Source: Arachnopeziza araneosa (taxonomy: Eukaryota > Ascomycota > Leotiomycetes > Helotiales > Arachnopezizaceae). Taken from it: DNA of 64,000 nucleotides. The notes beneath the pieces were generated by a model that did no database searches, was not told where the DNA came from, and saw nothing but the letters and a program-made list of their open reading frames with translations. Shown piece after piece: positions 22,647 to 33,415 of this stretch (the first letter of the stretch is position 1; every line of letters begins with the position of its first letter). The translations under genes were made by a program, and so were the position numbers. The stretch is taken from NCBI GenBank assembly GCA_003988855.1, contig QYAI01000034.1:62001-126000 (forward strand), written 5' to 3'.

Positions 22647-24494
22647 ATGGCCGCAAAGCTCAGCCGCAGCACTGCCACATCCTCTTCTTACCTCATTCAA
22701 ATAACCTTTTCTCAGACGATCACCCTTCAGAGCTGCTTCGATGAAAACATAGATTGTATCAAAATGTTCAAAACGCGACACGATGAGCTTCTTGATGTTG
22801 CGCTCTTCAGAGCCAACACTCACCCTGATGTAGACTTGCATTCAGTGGAGATGTGGAAACATTCCGGGGTCTGGCCTTTCTAAACCTCAACCTCCACATA
22901 AATACTAAGTAGTTACAGATAGAAGATTGTTCTCCAGATAATTTCCGTCAGTCGTCTATTCAAGATAGAGACATTCCAGATTGGCTCGCGCAGAAGGTAG
23001 ATTCTCTCAGGATACATTGACACGTGACTTACAATGAAAGGGATCTTTTGCTGCTCCTCTCCCTCCAAGAACAGATGCTAAACTAGAAGGTGGTATCAGG
23101 TTGCTTTTTTGTGAGAGAATAGAGTATCGGCCTCCGGGATTTCACATGAGTCGAAAGTCATTTCTGGCCTTGGAGCGTGAATTCCATCTGCCACCAGCAA
23201 CTCTTGAATCTGTATTTAACAACCAAGGATGTTTTTCAAGACATATTCAACTTTCGGATGCCTCTGATACGCTAGTACGGGTAGGAATAACTATCAAGTT
23301 TCCGCAAAAAATGCCTATCGGCAATTACGCACTCGCCATGTCACACGACCCAGAGACGGGAGTGACCACGGCATTCATTCATGGTGTCTATTTGCATACC
23401 ATATTCCCCATAATGGCTGACTCGCAATGGAAATACCCGATGGACTTGAACATCAATCGTCATCACCTGGTTCAGACACGATTCTACGGTGACGAGCGAA
23501 CTACAGAATTTACACAAGTTTCTCAACTCCTTTCCCGGCTTCAATGTTCCACTCGTCTCTGGACACACCCTGTGCTCCTTTCTCTTGTGCTACTTGATAA
23601 TTATCTCTCTCGCTCACACCTTCTTGCATGGGACCTCTCAGATCGCGTCACGGATCTAGAGCGGCAAACTGGAGTGGTTTTCGCTGGTCGCTTGGTGAAA
23701 AAGGAAGAGTTAGACATTCACCCCGAGCGAATCCCACGGAAAAGAATACGAGCGCTCACCAAAGATATGCACACTCTATTGACTGAGATAATCTACCTTG
23801 AAAAGGCCGCGCTATGGGTGCGTGACTGTATAGAGTTTGCAGAAAAATTGACAACGGATATCAGTGATAAGGATGGAGATGAACACCGTCGGAGAAACAG
23901 GGACAGGGAAGTGTTGGAGGGGCTGGAATATTTAGCTTCCGACGCCAAGAGCTTTTGTTTAATGCAAGACACGATGAAGCAGAGGGTGCAGTCGCAAATC
24001 AATGTGGTCAGTATCACCTACGTTGAGTTGAACATATACTAAAGCTGGGTAGCTCTACACCTTTATGGCACAGATTGACAACTCCATAAACGCCAAGATC
24101 GCAGTGAACAGTGCTCGTGACTCGAGTGCGATGAAGACACTCGCTTTGATCACAACGGTCTTCCTACCTGGGACTTATGTTGCTGTAAGTATTCATCATC
24201 CAAATTGCCATTCTTTCCACGTGTCTCACCCTAGCCCAGACGCTCTTCAGCATGTCAATGTTCTCGTGGGATCAGCCATCTTCAAGCACAGATACGAACG
24301 GAGTGATATCACACAAATTTTGGATCTACTGGGCCGTGACGATTCCGCTTACCCTCTCGGTCATGGCGATGTGGCGGCTTTGGTGGGAGTGGCAAGAGAA
24401 GAGGAATACCAAAGAGATGGACGACACATTGCAAATGATAGATGATAGCGAGGACGACGATCCCATGAGATTTCAAAGAGTGAGAACTATTTAA
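22647..24494 (+). CDS. CorA-like divalent-cation transporter, about 543 aa
   Basis: Modelled exons: 22647-22868, 22919-22996, 23041-24006, 24074-24184 and 24240-24494; all phase 0. The last three are firm; exons 1-2 are tentative, though they keep an open frame through to LAQKGSFAAPLPP. The central part reads PGFHMSRKSFLALEREFHLP and NNQGCFSRH, the fungal CorA-like signature. Two membrane helices follow: TLALITTVFLPGTYVATLFS (restored by the last intron) and KFWIYWAVTIPLTLSVMAMW. The canonical GMN selectivity motif of true CorA channels is absent, as usual in this fungal branch, so Mg2+ transport is an assumption. The gene ends 27 bp from the P5CR stop on the other strand. Confidence 0.75.
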
Positions 24495-24521
24495 GTTTAG
24501 ACCCATAAAGATTTTAAAGTT

Positions 24522-25486
24522 TCAAGTTGATTTCCCAATCTCCTCGCTTCGTTTGCTACTAGCGATCACCGCTTTTGTGAATGCCCACCGCGCTCCATCC
24601 TCTTCCAAGCTCATCAAACCCGCAATAGTGGTACCTTTCGGGCTGCTGACCTTCTCTCGCAAAACAGCTGGGTGTTCATTTTCAAGCAGCTTTGCTAACG
24701 AGACAAGAGTCTGGCTCAAGATACGATTCGCATCTGCCCGCTTCAGGCCTTGTGACACGGCGCCATCTAACATACCATCGAAAGCAACGGAGAGGAATGC
24801 ACCAGTTGCGCCAGCCATGACCCCTCCTACATCAAACAAGTCAGAGGGTACTGATTGAGTCTTACCGAGTTGGAGGAAAATCCAATCAGTAACCTCGTCG
24901 AAGGTGGGGTTCGGATCTAGGTTACTCTCAATAACAGTCATGGACTCGCCATATTCAGCCGCAAGGTTGGGCATTGCTCTTTTGATGTATATGGGCGTTT
25001 TATGAAGCCTTTCCACATCGAATTGTCCAGAATAATTGTAGATGATAGCTGCTTCAAGCTTACTTGGAGGGGAACCGACGAGAACACTAATGACGAGTTT
25101 GTTTTCCAAGGCTTGTTTCACTCCTGGATGTCTTAAAACTTGATCGATCATGTAAGGTTTGAAGCCAAGGAGGACTACATCTGCTGCTTTCATAGCTTTG
25201 ATGTTGTCGCCCTGAATGACCTCAATATTCGCAAAACGCTCTTGTAGTCTCAACGCTGAGGCCTCGCTTTGCACAGTGGCAATGAATTTATGAAATCGTG
25301 GTGATTTCCCTGCATCCTTGTCTTTTTTACATGCATCAATGACGCCTGATAGTATTGCTGTTGCCATAGTACCTGTATATAATTAACACTCTCTACAGTC
25401 TTGAGAAAGCTGGGCCGAAGTATACCACTGCCGATGACTGAGAGTACCATCCCGGTTCTAACTTTCAATTCCTTCGATTCCGCCAT
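24522..25486 (-). CDS. Pyrroline-5-carboxylate reductase, 303 aa
   Basis: Exons 25426-25486 and 24522-25372 join as VIGSG|TMATAIL, rebuilding the N-terminal NAD(P)H-binding GxGxMA turn. The enzyme makes the last step of proline synthesis, reducing pyrroline-5-carboxylate to proline. The C-terminal P5CR signature is clear (SPKGTTIAGLMSLEEDGARW), preceded by the dimerisation helices (GVMAGATGAFLSVAFDGM). RAMPNLAAEYGESMTV is the usual substrate-loop region. Cytosolic: no targeting peptide is seen. Length is slightly above the family average. It is a core metabolic gene; filamentous fungi often carry more than one copy, so which paralogue this is cannot be told. Confidence 0.92.
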
Positions 25487-25794
25487 CTTCGAGTTGTGAT
25501 ATTTGTTGATACAAGTTTAGGGTTTCACTTGCGAGGTTACGAAAACCCAATAGTGGAGCTAGGTAGAATTCTCGGCTACTCGAGTCACACCCCGTGGAAT
25601 TAGCTACTGGTTCTGTTTGTTTCTGGATATCTAGGCATCAACGTGTTTTCATCTTCACCCCCCCAAAAGGATTCATGCTCAAAAGTTCACCCGCAGAGTC
25701 AAGTCACTTTTCTACCAAAAGCTTGGCGATCTTGCCATTTGACTGAAAAGAAATCTTGTCCCTGAAGAGCTGTTGATCTCAATTGCGGCTCGTC
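25487..25794. other. Divergent promoter region, 308 bp
   Basis: Shared upstream region of P5CR (leftward) and the kinase-like gene (rightward). No other feature seen. Confidence 0.5.
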
Positions 25795-26673
25795 ATGATC
25801 GAAGACTTCGAAGTCCTCGATAATTGGGGCTACACGTCAACTGTTTATCGTCTTTCGGGCAATCCACCTCGAGTATGCAAGTCTTTTAACGAAAATTGCA
25901 TCACAACCCACTTCCCGATAGAGAGAGAAGCCTATGAACGGTTTATGGCCAATAATCATCCACCTAGCATCCTCAGATATTACGGCATTCATGATACTAT
26001 TCGAGCTGGTGTCGTCCTAGAGCTCGCAGAAAACAAGAGCTTATGGTTATACTTTCATAATCTGAAAGTATTTGACAAACCTTCTCCGGAACCTGGACTC
26101 TTATATCGATGGGCTGCACAAGCAACCGAAGCACTGGCATTTGCCCATGCACTAGGTGTATATAATTCCGATATCCACGCTGTCAATATGTTTCTTGACA
26201 AAGATCTGAATCTCAAAGTTGGAGACTGGGCAGGAGCGTCGATCGATGGAAGTGTCTCTCAATCATCCTACCGCCTAAAATCTCGTCTTTTCGATGAAAA
26301 TGGAAGAGACATTCCGAGAGCTATGGGAATCACGCCAGCAACTGAAATTTTTGCACTTGGAACAGCAATATATTTCATCGTCAATGGCGAAGAGCCTTGG
26401 CCGGAATTAAATCAAACTGATGATGGAGAGGAAATCAAGAAACGGATTCGAGAGAAACAATTCCCAAATACGATGCTACTGCCTGCTTTAGGAGAAGTCA
26501 TATCCAATTGCTGGAATTTGAAATACCTATCTATGACAGAGGTTGGAGAGGCTATTGAAGCTGAAAGACTTTTGGACATTGGGGATGAATCTAGTGAGGA
26601 AGATGCTCCTCAGATGAATGGCTTGCATACTAGAGATGGTTCCTCAACCAATGGCACAAATGGCGTGCAATAG
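25795..26673 (+). CDS. Protein kinase-like protein with altered motifs, 292 aa
   Basis: The ATG at 25795 gives MIEDFEVLDNWGYTSTVYRL. A kinase fold is visible: ATP-binding Lys in RVCKSFNE, Glu in the C-helix, a catalytic-loop block NSDIHAVNMFLD (HRD replaced by NSD, with the catalytic Asp and downstream Asn kept), and a magnesium block GDWAG in place of DFG. The later EIFALGTAIYFIVNGEEPWP matches subdomain IX. The glycine loop is poor. The acidic, disordered tail (GDESSEEDAPQMNG) ends in NGTNGVQ. Activity is possible because Lys, Asp and Asn remain, but a pseudokinase role is equally likely. Similar short single-domain kinases are common and fast evolving in filamentous ascomycetes. One exon. 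Confidence 0.75.
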   Translation: MIEDFEVLDNWGYTSTVYRLSGNPPRVCKSFNENCITTHFPIEREAYERFMANNHPPSILRYYGIHDTIRAGVVLELAENKSLWLYFHNLKVFDKPSPEPGLLYRWAAQATEALAFAHALGVYNSDIHAVNMFLDKDLNLKVGDWAGASIDGSVSQSSYRLKSRLFDENGRDIPRAMGITPATEIFALGTAIYFIVNGEEPWPELNQTDDGEEIKKRIREKQFPNTMLLPALGEVISNCWNLKYLSMTEVGEAIEAERLLDIGDESSEEDAPQMNGLHTRDGSSTNGTNGVQ

Positions 26674-27463
26674 CTTTGTTGACTAACGACTATAATAGAT
26701 AAGGACCAGCGTCGTGCTCCCAGCCTGAGTTTTCCTCTACGTGAAGTCAAGACACGCCGTTGAACCTCCCGCCATCGTTAGGATCTGACTTGGCTTCAAC
26801 AACTGTCAGAGAAGTTAAGCAATCCGGGAAAATAGTCAACCCGTTTCTCGGTTAGGATAAAATACTCACAGCGAGAATTGTAGCTTCCAATACTTTTTAT
26901 GTGATCCATCCCGACAAAAACTTCATTTTCCTCTGATCTATAGTCCACGAAACCGGCGAAAGTATATCCTCTCTTGACGTAGTAGGTAAACGAGTCCTTG
27001 TTCTATCACACCAAAGACATTTCCTCTTCATCATCTTTCAAACATTTCTACAGATCCAGAGCATGACATATTCCAGCTCGCTCAACTCACCAAGGATAAC
27101 AATTACAGTTTTCACCCACCTATATTTATTTTCCCCTAGATTGTTCTATTGGCCTGATAGGACTCAACTATGTCTCACGTTTATTGCCCTGATGTCTTGA
27201 CCACCATGTAAAGGTTTCAACTGGAATGGGGAGGTTTCTTGTTGTTGGTAAATTCATTTCCACGTACGGAAATCTATCTAAGATGCAGTAGGCTATTACG
27301 GTGTATTAACAATCGCATAATAACGGCCTAGTCAATTAGATAACTAAATCTTCATACATTGTAACATGGACGACAGAAATTTTTAAGCAGGAGTTCGAAT
27401 TGTACCTAAGTTGATTAAATATAGTGGCTTGTAGTTGGGATAATGTAGAATTTGACAACCACC
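26674..27463. other. Convergent intergenic region, 790 bp
   Basis: Both neighbours end here. The stretch is AT-rich and shows no open frame of interest. Confidence 0.5.
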
Positions 27464-28585
27464 TTAATCACCTTTGCCTTTCTCCAAATCCGCCAAATCA
27501 ACGTCGGATCTGGGCCAAAAATGCGACAAATCTCCAACAGGTAAATTGATAGTAATCCTCATTTCTGCGCACATCATCACGACAGTAATATACCATCCCA
27601 ACATTGCCAGCACAAAGAAACAAGCACCACCAGCCTATCACGTTAGCGTCATCTGATGATTACTTTACGGAGAGACCTACTTTCTGGAGCCGTCCAGCCA
27701 AGTCATAATTCCCTTTACTTACGTTCCAATATGCCCCCGCAAATATAAAGTTACTGATAAAAGCGAAGAGAAAGATACACGCAAAAATTGTATTTGTCTT
27801 CAAGGTAAACAAAAAAGTAGTGAATAGCCAAAAGCCCCAGATTGTCAGATACAAGGCCACAGCTGCATTGTAGGCTTGGGATGCTGCTCCTGCGGTAGCG
27901 GAGCCCGTTGGAGAGTAGGAATTGGCAATTTCAAGAGTTGGCAGCTCCAGAAGACCAAAGGATAGCCAGAAGACGGCAAACATGCCCATAACCATCATGG
28001 AAAAGAAATTTCCCATTATCCATTCGAAAATCAAGGCCAGAACAAGGAGAACAGGTCCAGTAAAGAAAAATATGCCGCTTATTATAGGTTAGATGAGATG
28101 AAAAGAACGAGGAGAGAAGGCTTACGCGACACCATCGAGAGTTGTGGCACCACCCCAACCCATTTCGATGGCTGCAAATGTGAGAGCGGCAATCACGAAT
28201 CTGTTCAAAAATTTAGAAGCTATACTTAATAACTCCTAGACTAATCACTTACCCCATCAGCCCCAAAGGTGTTGGATTGGCGAAACGCTTCCTGAAGTCG
28301 CCTACTGGCGCCGTTTTAGGAGTAAGATAAAGCTACAGTCATCAGTCTCTACTCTCTCTTCCGTAGCTGAACCGAGAACATGAATAGAGTACGTACTTTC
28401 TCAAAGAGCTCGGGGGAAATGGTAACCGCCCCTGAGGACTTCATCTGCGATAATCCATTCCCAATGTATGAATCTTCGCTAATAATAGGCTCTCGGCGAG
28501 TAGTGATGTTTTCTGACGCCATCCTGTCCTCCGTGGTCACGAGATTGTACAGTGATTCAAATACTTTTGGTTTAAGAAATGGCAT
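27464..28585 (-). CDS. GPR1/FUN34/YaaH family acetate/ammonium transporter, 303 aa
   Basis: Five exons: 28397-28585, 28253-28332, 28126-28200, 27681-28077 and 27464-27634; every junction restores the frame (for example LFEK|LYLTPKTAPVGD and LMG|FVIAAL). The family hallmark NPxPLGL is present (FANPTPLGLMG). Six membrane helices follow, including GIFFFTGPVLLVLALIFEWI, TIWGFWLFTTFLFTL and GGACFFVLAMLGWYITVVMM. Members of this family (yeast Ato1/Ady2, Aspergillus AcpA) import acetate or export ammonium at the plasma membrane. A possible GTAAGT donor inside exon 4 (27720s) is ignored because reading through gives the conserved helix. An alternative start at MASENITTR (28522) would shorten the cytosolic N-terminus by 21 residues. 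Confidence 0.9.
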
Positions 28586-30246
28586 GGGAGTCAGCTGTGC
28601 GAGACGTCTCTTTTATGACCACTGATCTCTCATGCGGGGAAATATCAAGCCACTTTTTGTCCCTCCACAGATCCCTTCCCCATCTCGAATTGGGATCATG
28701 TCCGTGCCGCGAGCAGAGTAATAGTCGCTTTTTGAGGAAATTCTCAGCGCTTCCCTAATTCTAGTAGTTTGTCATCTCTCTAAAGAATTCTAATATCTAT
28801 TATCATGAAACCCGGCTCCCATCAGCTAGATAGATGAAATGTTCCAAGTACCCTATAAAGCACTCATTTTCTGTCGGGTTTGCTACATCAAGATACAATA
28901 CCTTCTCCACAGGGCAAGGGATCCATGTGGGGTTACACAACTTCAATGTAACGTAGATACGTGCTCGACCCCCCTCGCCATGTGGGACATCTCTGGTAGC
29001 GAGTCAGCGATAACAGCGGCAGTTATCCCATTTGACGTTTTCCGACAAAAGACAGCACAAGACGTTAGTAGATGTAAATGAAGGTCATGAGGGAGCGAAT
29101 AGAAATCCGTCTACCCAATGTTCAGCAAACCTTTCCTGTTGCTGTGTGTAAAGTGTACAAAAGACGGCAGGAAAACAGAACTAGACTTATTTAGCATGGA
29201 AAAATGATTTGGAAGAGTAAGTTTCCGTGCTCGACTTGAAAAACCTCGTGATGCACGACGATGAACGGCGGACTATTTCTTTAGGGATGCAAGAAATTAG
29301 ATTTGGAATTTGGAGAAGCTGACTGCATATTTGCATGCTACAATCAATTAAGTCCCCGAACCAAAGAACGCGCGAAATGGTGATGGAGTTCAGGCTAAAA
29401 AAGCGGAGCATGGGGCCCCGGATTTTCATTTCCGAATCGAGATCGATACTGTTGACGCGGGATGAGACCATGGTCTACTGGGAAATAGCAAAGTCTGTGG
29501 AAGAACCGATTGAATATTAACGATAGATTCAATAGAATATATCCGGCTGGCTCGCTACTCCTTCTTCTTCCAGCAACTCTGCTCGGTTTTTTGGTGTTTT
29601 TATCATGCGAGCATAAAATATATCATCAAGCTTCTTTCCTTGTCGTCTTGATTTAAATACTGGAGCAAAATCGCGATCACATTGTCACATTTCATCAAGT
29701 GTTACAAAACACGCGAACATATATCGTTCTTCTTTATACGACGAAGCAAAGGGTTTGCGAGCTAATTCTAATACACTAACTAAACACATCGCTTTAATAT
29801 CGAACGAGTCCAAAATCTGTGGAACCATAATTTTGAATATTTGGCGGACACACAAAATTCAACAACATCAAATCTCTAGCAGCAGATATAGCACCTGGTC
29901 AAGTGGTAAGTATTCCTTCCAAAGCAGCCATAGCACTTGCGACTTCTTCCAATGGTGCATCTGACACCAAACCTGCAATTAGCAAAGGTATTTCGCAAAT
30001 GACGGCCCCATTTAAAACCAGAACATAGCCACCACCGATTTCTGCCTTGCAGTTGGCTGCCACTACGATATCTTAGAAGTTTGCGCGTACCATAACGACC
30101 ACTTAAAGGAATTGTCGCAGATATTCTCCATTAACAATAAAATAACATGAATGACTTGTATCAATCTACCGTCCCCCAAAAGCCCTTTTCCAAGATAGGG
30201 ATCGGTGGAGGGCCTTGCTACGACCGCTCTCCCATCCGCTGAGCTA
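28586..30246. other. Intergenic, 1.7 kb
   Basis: AT-rich stretch with the promoter of the acetate transporter. Short open frames at 29187-29520 and 29755-29964 lack coding signs. Immediately after the next gene's stop, the minus strand at about 30196-30246 looks like the 5' half of a tRNA (see findings), but no complete cloverleaf forms. Confidence 0.4.
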
Positions 30247-31241
30247 TCACCGCCCTAGGCAACCATCGCTTTTATCGGCCGTCACAATCACATTCCAGTC
30301 GTGTTCGTGGCCCCTCTCGTTGAACAGCTGGCCCATTGCGATCAAGCCATGAGGCTGCAGCGGCCAGCCCTTGAAGCACTTGTCCGTAATACCTTTTGCA
30401 TAATCGCCAAGTTTACCACACGGGACGCTGACCGGTGGGCCCTAGAAGGTAGAGTCAACCACTCGATACTATAGTACGATGGATCTGTATGAAGATGAAC
30501 TTACGTCGTTGCACCAATAAATGGCTGAGCTGTACGAGCAGGAGACTCTCGAGCAATTGCTTGGTCCGGCCTGTGTTCGTAAAGGCTGAGATGAGTATCG
30601 TCATGTGCCACGGGGATGGGGGCGTGTTGTGAGAACGGTGGTACTTACCCCGAGATTGCAATCCCCTTTGATGCCACGCAGATAAGCAACGCCGTCATCA
30701 ATGGCGTCTACTAATGCAGGGTAGTAACCAGGCGGCGGCCAGCAGTTGGGAGGCCAGTTCTGTACGCAATGGACTTCGTCAGCATATTTTTCCATGTTGG
30801 ATCTTGAGCCAAGCGTGGGCTATACTTACCGATGAGAGCTCATCGCGGGGTTGTAGGACCTCTCCAGTTGAGGCATCTGCATCCTCAACCTCATCCTCAG
30901 CCTCCCCATTGAACCGTCTTGCCAACTCGTGATTCGGATTCAAGTCAATGATCCTGGCGACGATTTGCTGGGTGGATACGCATTAGCCGAGCTCGTTATC
31001 CCACTGAGAGAGGTCAAATAGATAGAAAATAAGACGGACATACCTGTAAGGATCCTTGAATGGTGACGTTGGCACCCCCGGGTGTGGGTGTTCCTACCCA
31101 GGTTATTGGAGACGGTTCTACATTAGGTAGATATCCTGCTGGACCGAAGTTATAGGACGGGCGTCTCGAATAGGCTTGGACCTGGGGAGTGAGTGCTGAA
31201 AAGCAGAGGGCGGCCACGTGTAAGGATTTGGCTAGAAACAT
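30247..31241 (-). CDS. Small secreted cysteine-containing protein, 235 aa, five exons
   Basis: Exons 31044-31241, 30830-30967, 30649-30759, 30505-30570 and 30247-30441 are all phase 0, with clean GTAAGT/GTATGT donors. A signal peptide (MFLAKSLHVAALCFSALTPQ) is followed by a mature part with a short acidic linker (GEAEDEAEDADAST) and a C-terminal domain of paired cysteines: WPPNCWPPPGY, LRGIKGDCNLG, GPSNCSRVSCSYSSAIYWCN, VPCGKLGDYAKG, TDKCFKGW and DGCLG. The SCSYSSAIYWCND block recurs in a family of uncharacterised fungal secreted proteins, often listed as candidate effectors. A start 18 codons upstream (MGLPLFNLF) is possible. Every exon is a multiple of three in length, so alternative splicing would keep the frame. 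Confidence 0.8.
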
Positions 31242-32368
31242 GATGAAGAATGATACTGAGATGTTTATGAAAAGATTGAAGAGAGGGAGACCCAATTTAT
31301 ATGTGAGATTCCTGCAACTAGGAAATAGAGAGACATGTGTGTGATGAGAAACTCAATATTTGCATTAAGCAAGAACTAAAGTTTTCGATTTCCATTGTTA
31401 TACTAGTTTCAAGGTCATCGTTCTTTTGGATCGGACCACAAGACATATACGACCTATCTTGACGCAAGCTATTACATTTCTTTACCAGTAGGACAATAAT
31501 TCGGTCCCCTCGATCCATTGCGATTCAATATCCGGTAAGATTGGCGATTTTTCGATCCATCGATGATGTTGCGCCGTCAATAGCTTCCTCACAAGATAGC
31601 ATATTTTTGAGGCCGGCTGACTAGGATTTAGGAAATCAAGGCGAAAGAATTGTTTAGGCTTTGTTCGGCTATCGTCCGGTGGTGTTGCTTTCGGCCAGAT
31701 GACCCCGAAGCGGGTACTTAGACTGGCGAACAGACAAGTGTTTCCAGGTCATGCGCTGGATGACGGAGATGCTATTTTATAGGTTTCGCAAAGATTTGTT
31801 GGGTTTTCGGCACCCGGGATTGGTGATGACTTTTGTAGTTGTCAAAGTTGTTGGGGGTTTAGTCCAGTCATGTCGGCATCTAAGCCCGCTGGTTAGGGTT
31901 AGGGTTGAGTCCAAGGAATATAATTGTCTGAAGAATTAACATCTCGGAATTGAGTTGGAAAGAGGAAGTAACACGAACTCGAGCTTATATCTTACATAGT
32001 ATTCTGGATGAATGATTCCGCGTAAGATTACCTCGATGTCGTCAGATATGATTCTGGACCTGAATCCACCGAAAGTTTGAGACACATCTCATGAATATAT
32101 TTGATTAACATCTTCATGGAGATACAGAGCTATTGTCACTCATTCTAATTCGTAAGACTCGCATACGGGAGAAGCTCATGCAAGGCACGCATATTTGATT
32201 CGCAGAAGTTGCAGCTCGGAATGTGGAGCCGAGAACAGGAGGAGAGTTACCCACAATTCAACCTCATAAAAATACTACAAAACACTGAAGATGTGCATTG
32301 TGTTATATTGAATCTATTGAATCAGGCCACCTAAAGATTGATCGTTCTCAATTCTTACGTCTTATACC
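31242..32368. other. Divergent intergenic region, 1.1 kb
   Basis: Promoter space for the secreted protein (left) and the cupin (right). It includes a short telomere-like tract at 31893-31906. No gene supported. Confidence 0.45.
31893..31906 (+). repeat. Interstitial telomere-like motif (TTAGGG)2TT
   Basis: Two perfect TTAGGG units plus TT, the telomeric repeat of most filamentous fungi. Two units are too few to infer a former chromosome end; such boxes also act as binding sites for telobox-type (Teb1/Tbf1-like) factors in promoters. Confidence 0.4.
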
Positions 32369-32932
32369 ATGTCAAACTCCACCACCCCAGCAGATCGCGG
32401 CTTGAGCCACACCCAACGATTCATCACCGACCACGACAGCAACGGAAAAGCCATCTTCTCAACCGCCATCGAGGAACCCCTCCCGTACCAGCAGATCCCC
32501 AATGATGCCATCTTCAGTCTCTGCTATGCCACCAACACCACACCCGTACAACTGAGCGCCAACGCGGACGTCAAAACATATGCTCACTACCTGGAAAACA
32601 AACCCGGGATCATGATTCCAGGCGGCTCAGTCATGCGGATGGTCGACATGCCGCCGGGAGTTGTCAGCCCAATGCATCGGACCGTCTCGCTGGATTATGG
32701 GGTGGTGTTGAGTGGAGAGGTGGAACTCATCCTGGATTCTGGCGAGAAGAGGGTTTTGCGTCAGGGCGATATCAGCGTACAGCGTGGCACCATGCACGCG
32801 TGGCGGAATACCAGTTCGACGGCATGGGCGAGAATGTTGTATATTTTATTAGAGGCAAAGCCATTGGATTTTGAGGGGAAGGCTCTTGGAGAGGATTATG
32901 GAGGACTACAGGTTCCTTCGTCCGTAAAGTAG
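32369..32932 (+). CDS. Cupin-domain protein, 187 aa
   Basis: Single exon from MSNSTTPADRG. A single cupin barrel is visible in residues 85-160: SVMRMVDMPPGVVSPMHRTV gives the first motif with one His and DYGVVLSGEVELILDSGEKR the middle, then LRQGDISVQRGTMHAWRN supplies the second His. Metal ligands look reduced (MHRT...D rather than HxH...E), so it may bind a small molecule instead of acting as a dioxygenase. Related small cupins often sit in fungal biosynthetic or degradative clusters. It is first in a run cupin, FAD oxidase, SDR and MFS transporter, which suggests a shared pathway. Confidence 0.85.
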   Translation: MSNSTTPADRGLSHTQRFITDHDSNGKAIFSTAIEEPLPYQQIPNDAIFSLCYATNTTPVQLSANADVKTYAHYLENKPGIMIPGGSVMRMVDMPPGVVSPMHRTVSLDYGVVLSGEVELILDSGEKRVLRQGDISVQRGTMHAWRNTSSTAWARMLYILLEAKPLDFEGKALGEDYGGLQVPSSVK

Positions 32933-33415
32933 GATGTTCAACTGCAAATATTGCAGCACATTTTGCCCTATAAAATGATAGCATATGCCTTGACGAGAGA
33001 AAGATCTCATACAGATAGACAAGCCGTGACCTGCTTGAAACATTTCACACTCTGATTTTCCTATGGCACTTGAGCACGAGACGAAAGCTGAGATGTTTTT
33101 TCGAGTGGCTGTGCTACCCCGCCAACCCCACACTGGAACTGGTGGAGGTGGCGGACATGAAAGTTGTGCGGAAGTGGAGGTGGAGGCGGAGGCGGGGTGA
33201 AGTTTGTAGCCCTCTGACGGGCGACGAAAATCGAGGGGCATTGATGAGCGTATTCCATTATCCGAACAAGTGAGGAAGAGTAATCCTGGAAGCCACTGTT
33301 TATAACACTGCGTCATCTTGTAATACCTTTTTCCTTTTTGATATTGGCTCTCAAACCCTCGCTCTAACCGCCCCATTAATTATCTTCTCAAATTTATTTT
33401 TCCACATCCGACAGA
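32933..33415. other. Intergenic, 483 bp
   Basis: Between the cupin and FAD-oxidase genes, both rightward. It contains a proline-codon-like CCN-rich patch on the minus strand (33160-33200) which produces a spurious open frame. No gene. Confidence 0.45.

Noticed and set aside
31893..31906. Former telomere or subtelomere
   Set aside because: Only two repeat units; neighbouring genes are ordinary and no subtelomeric repeats or helicases are seen.
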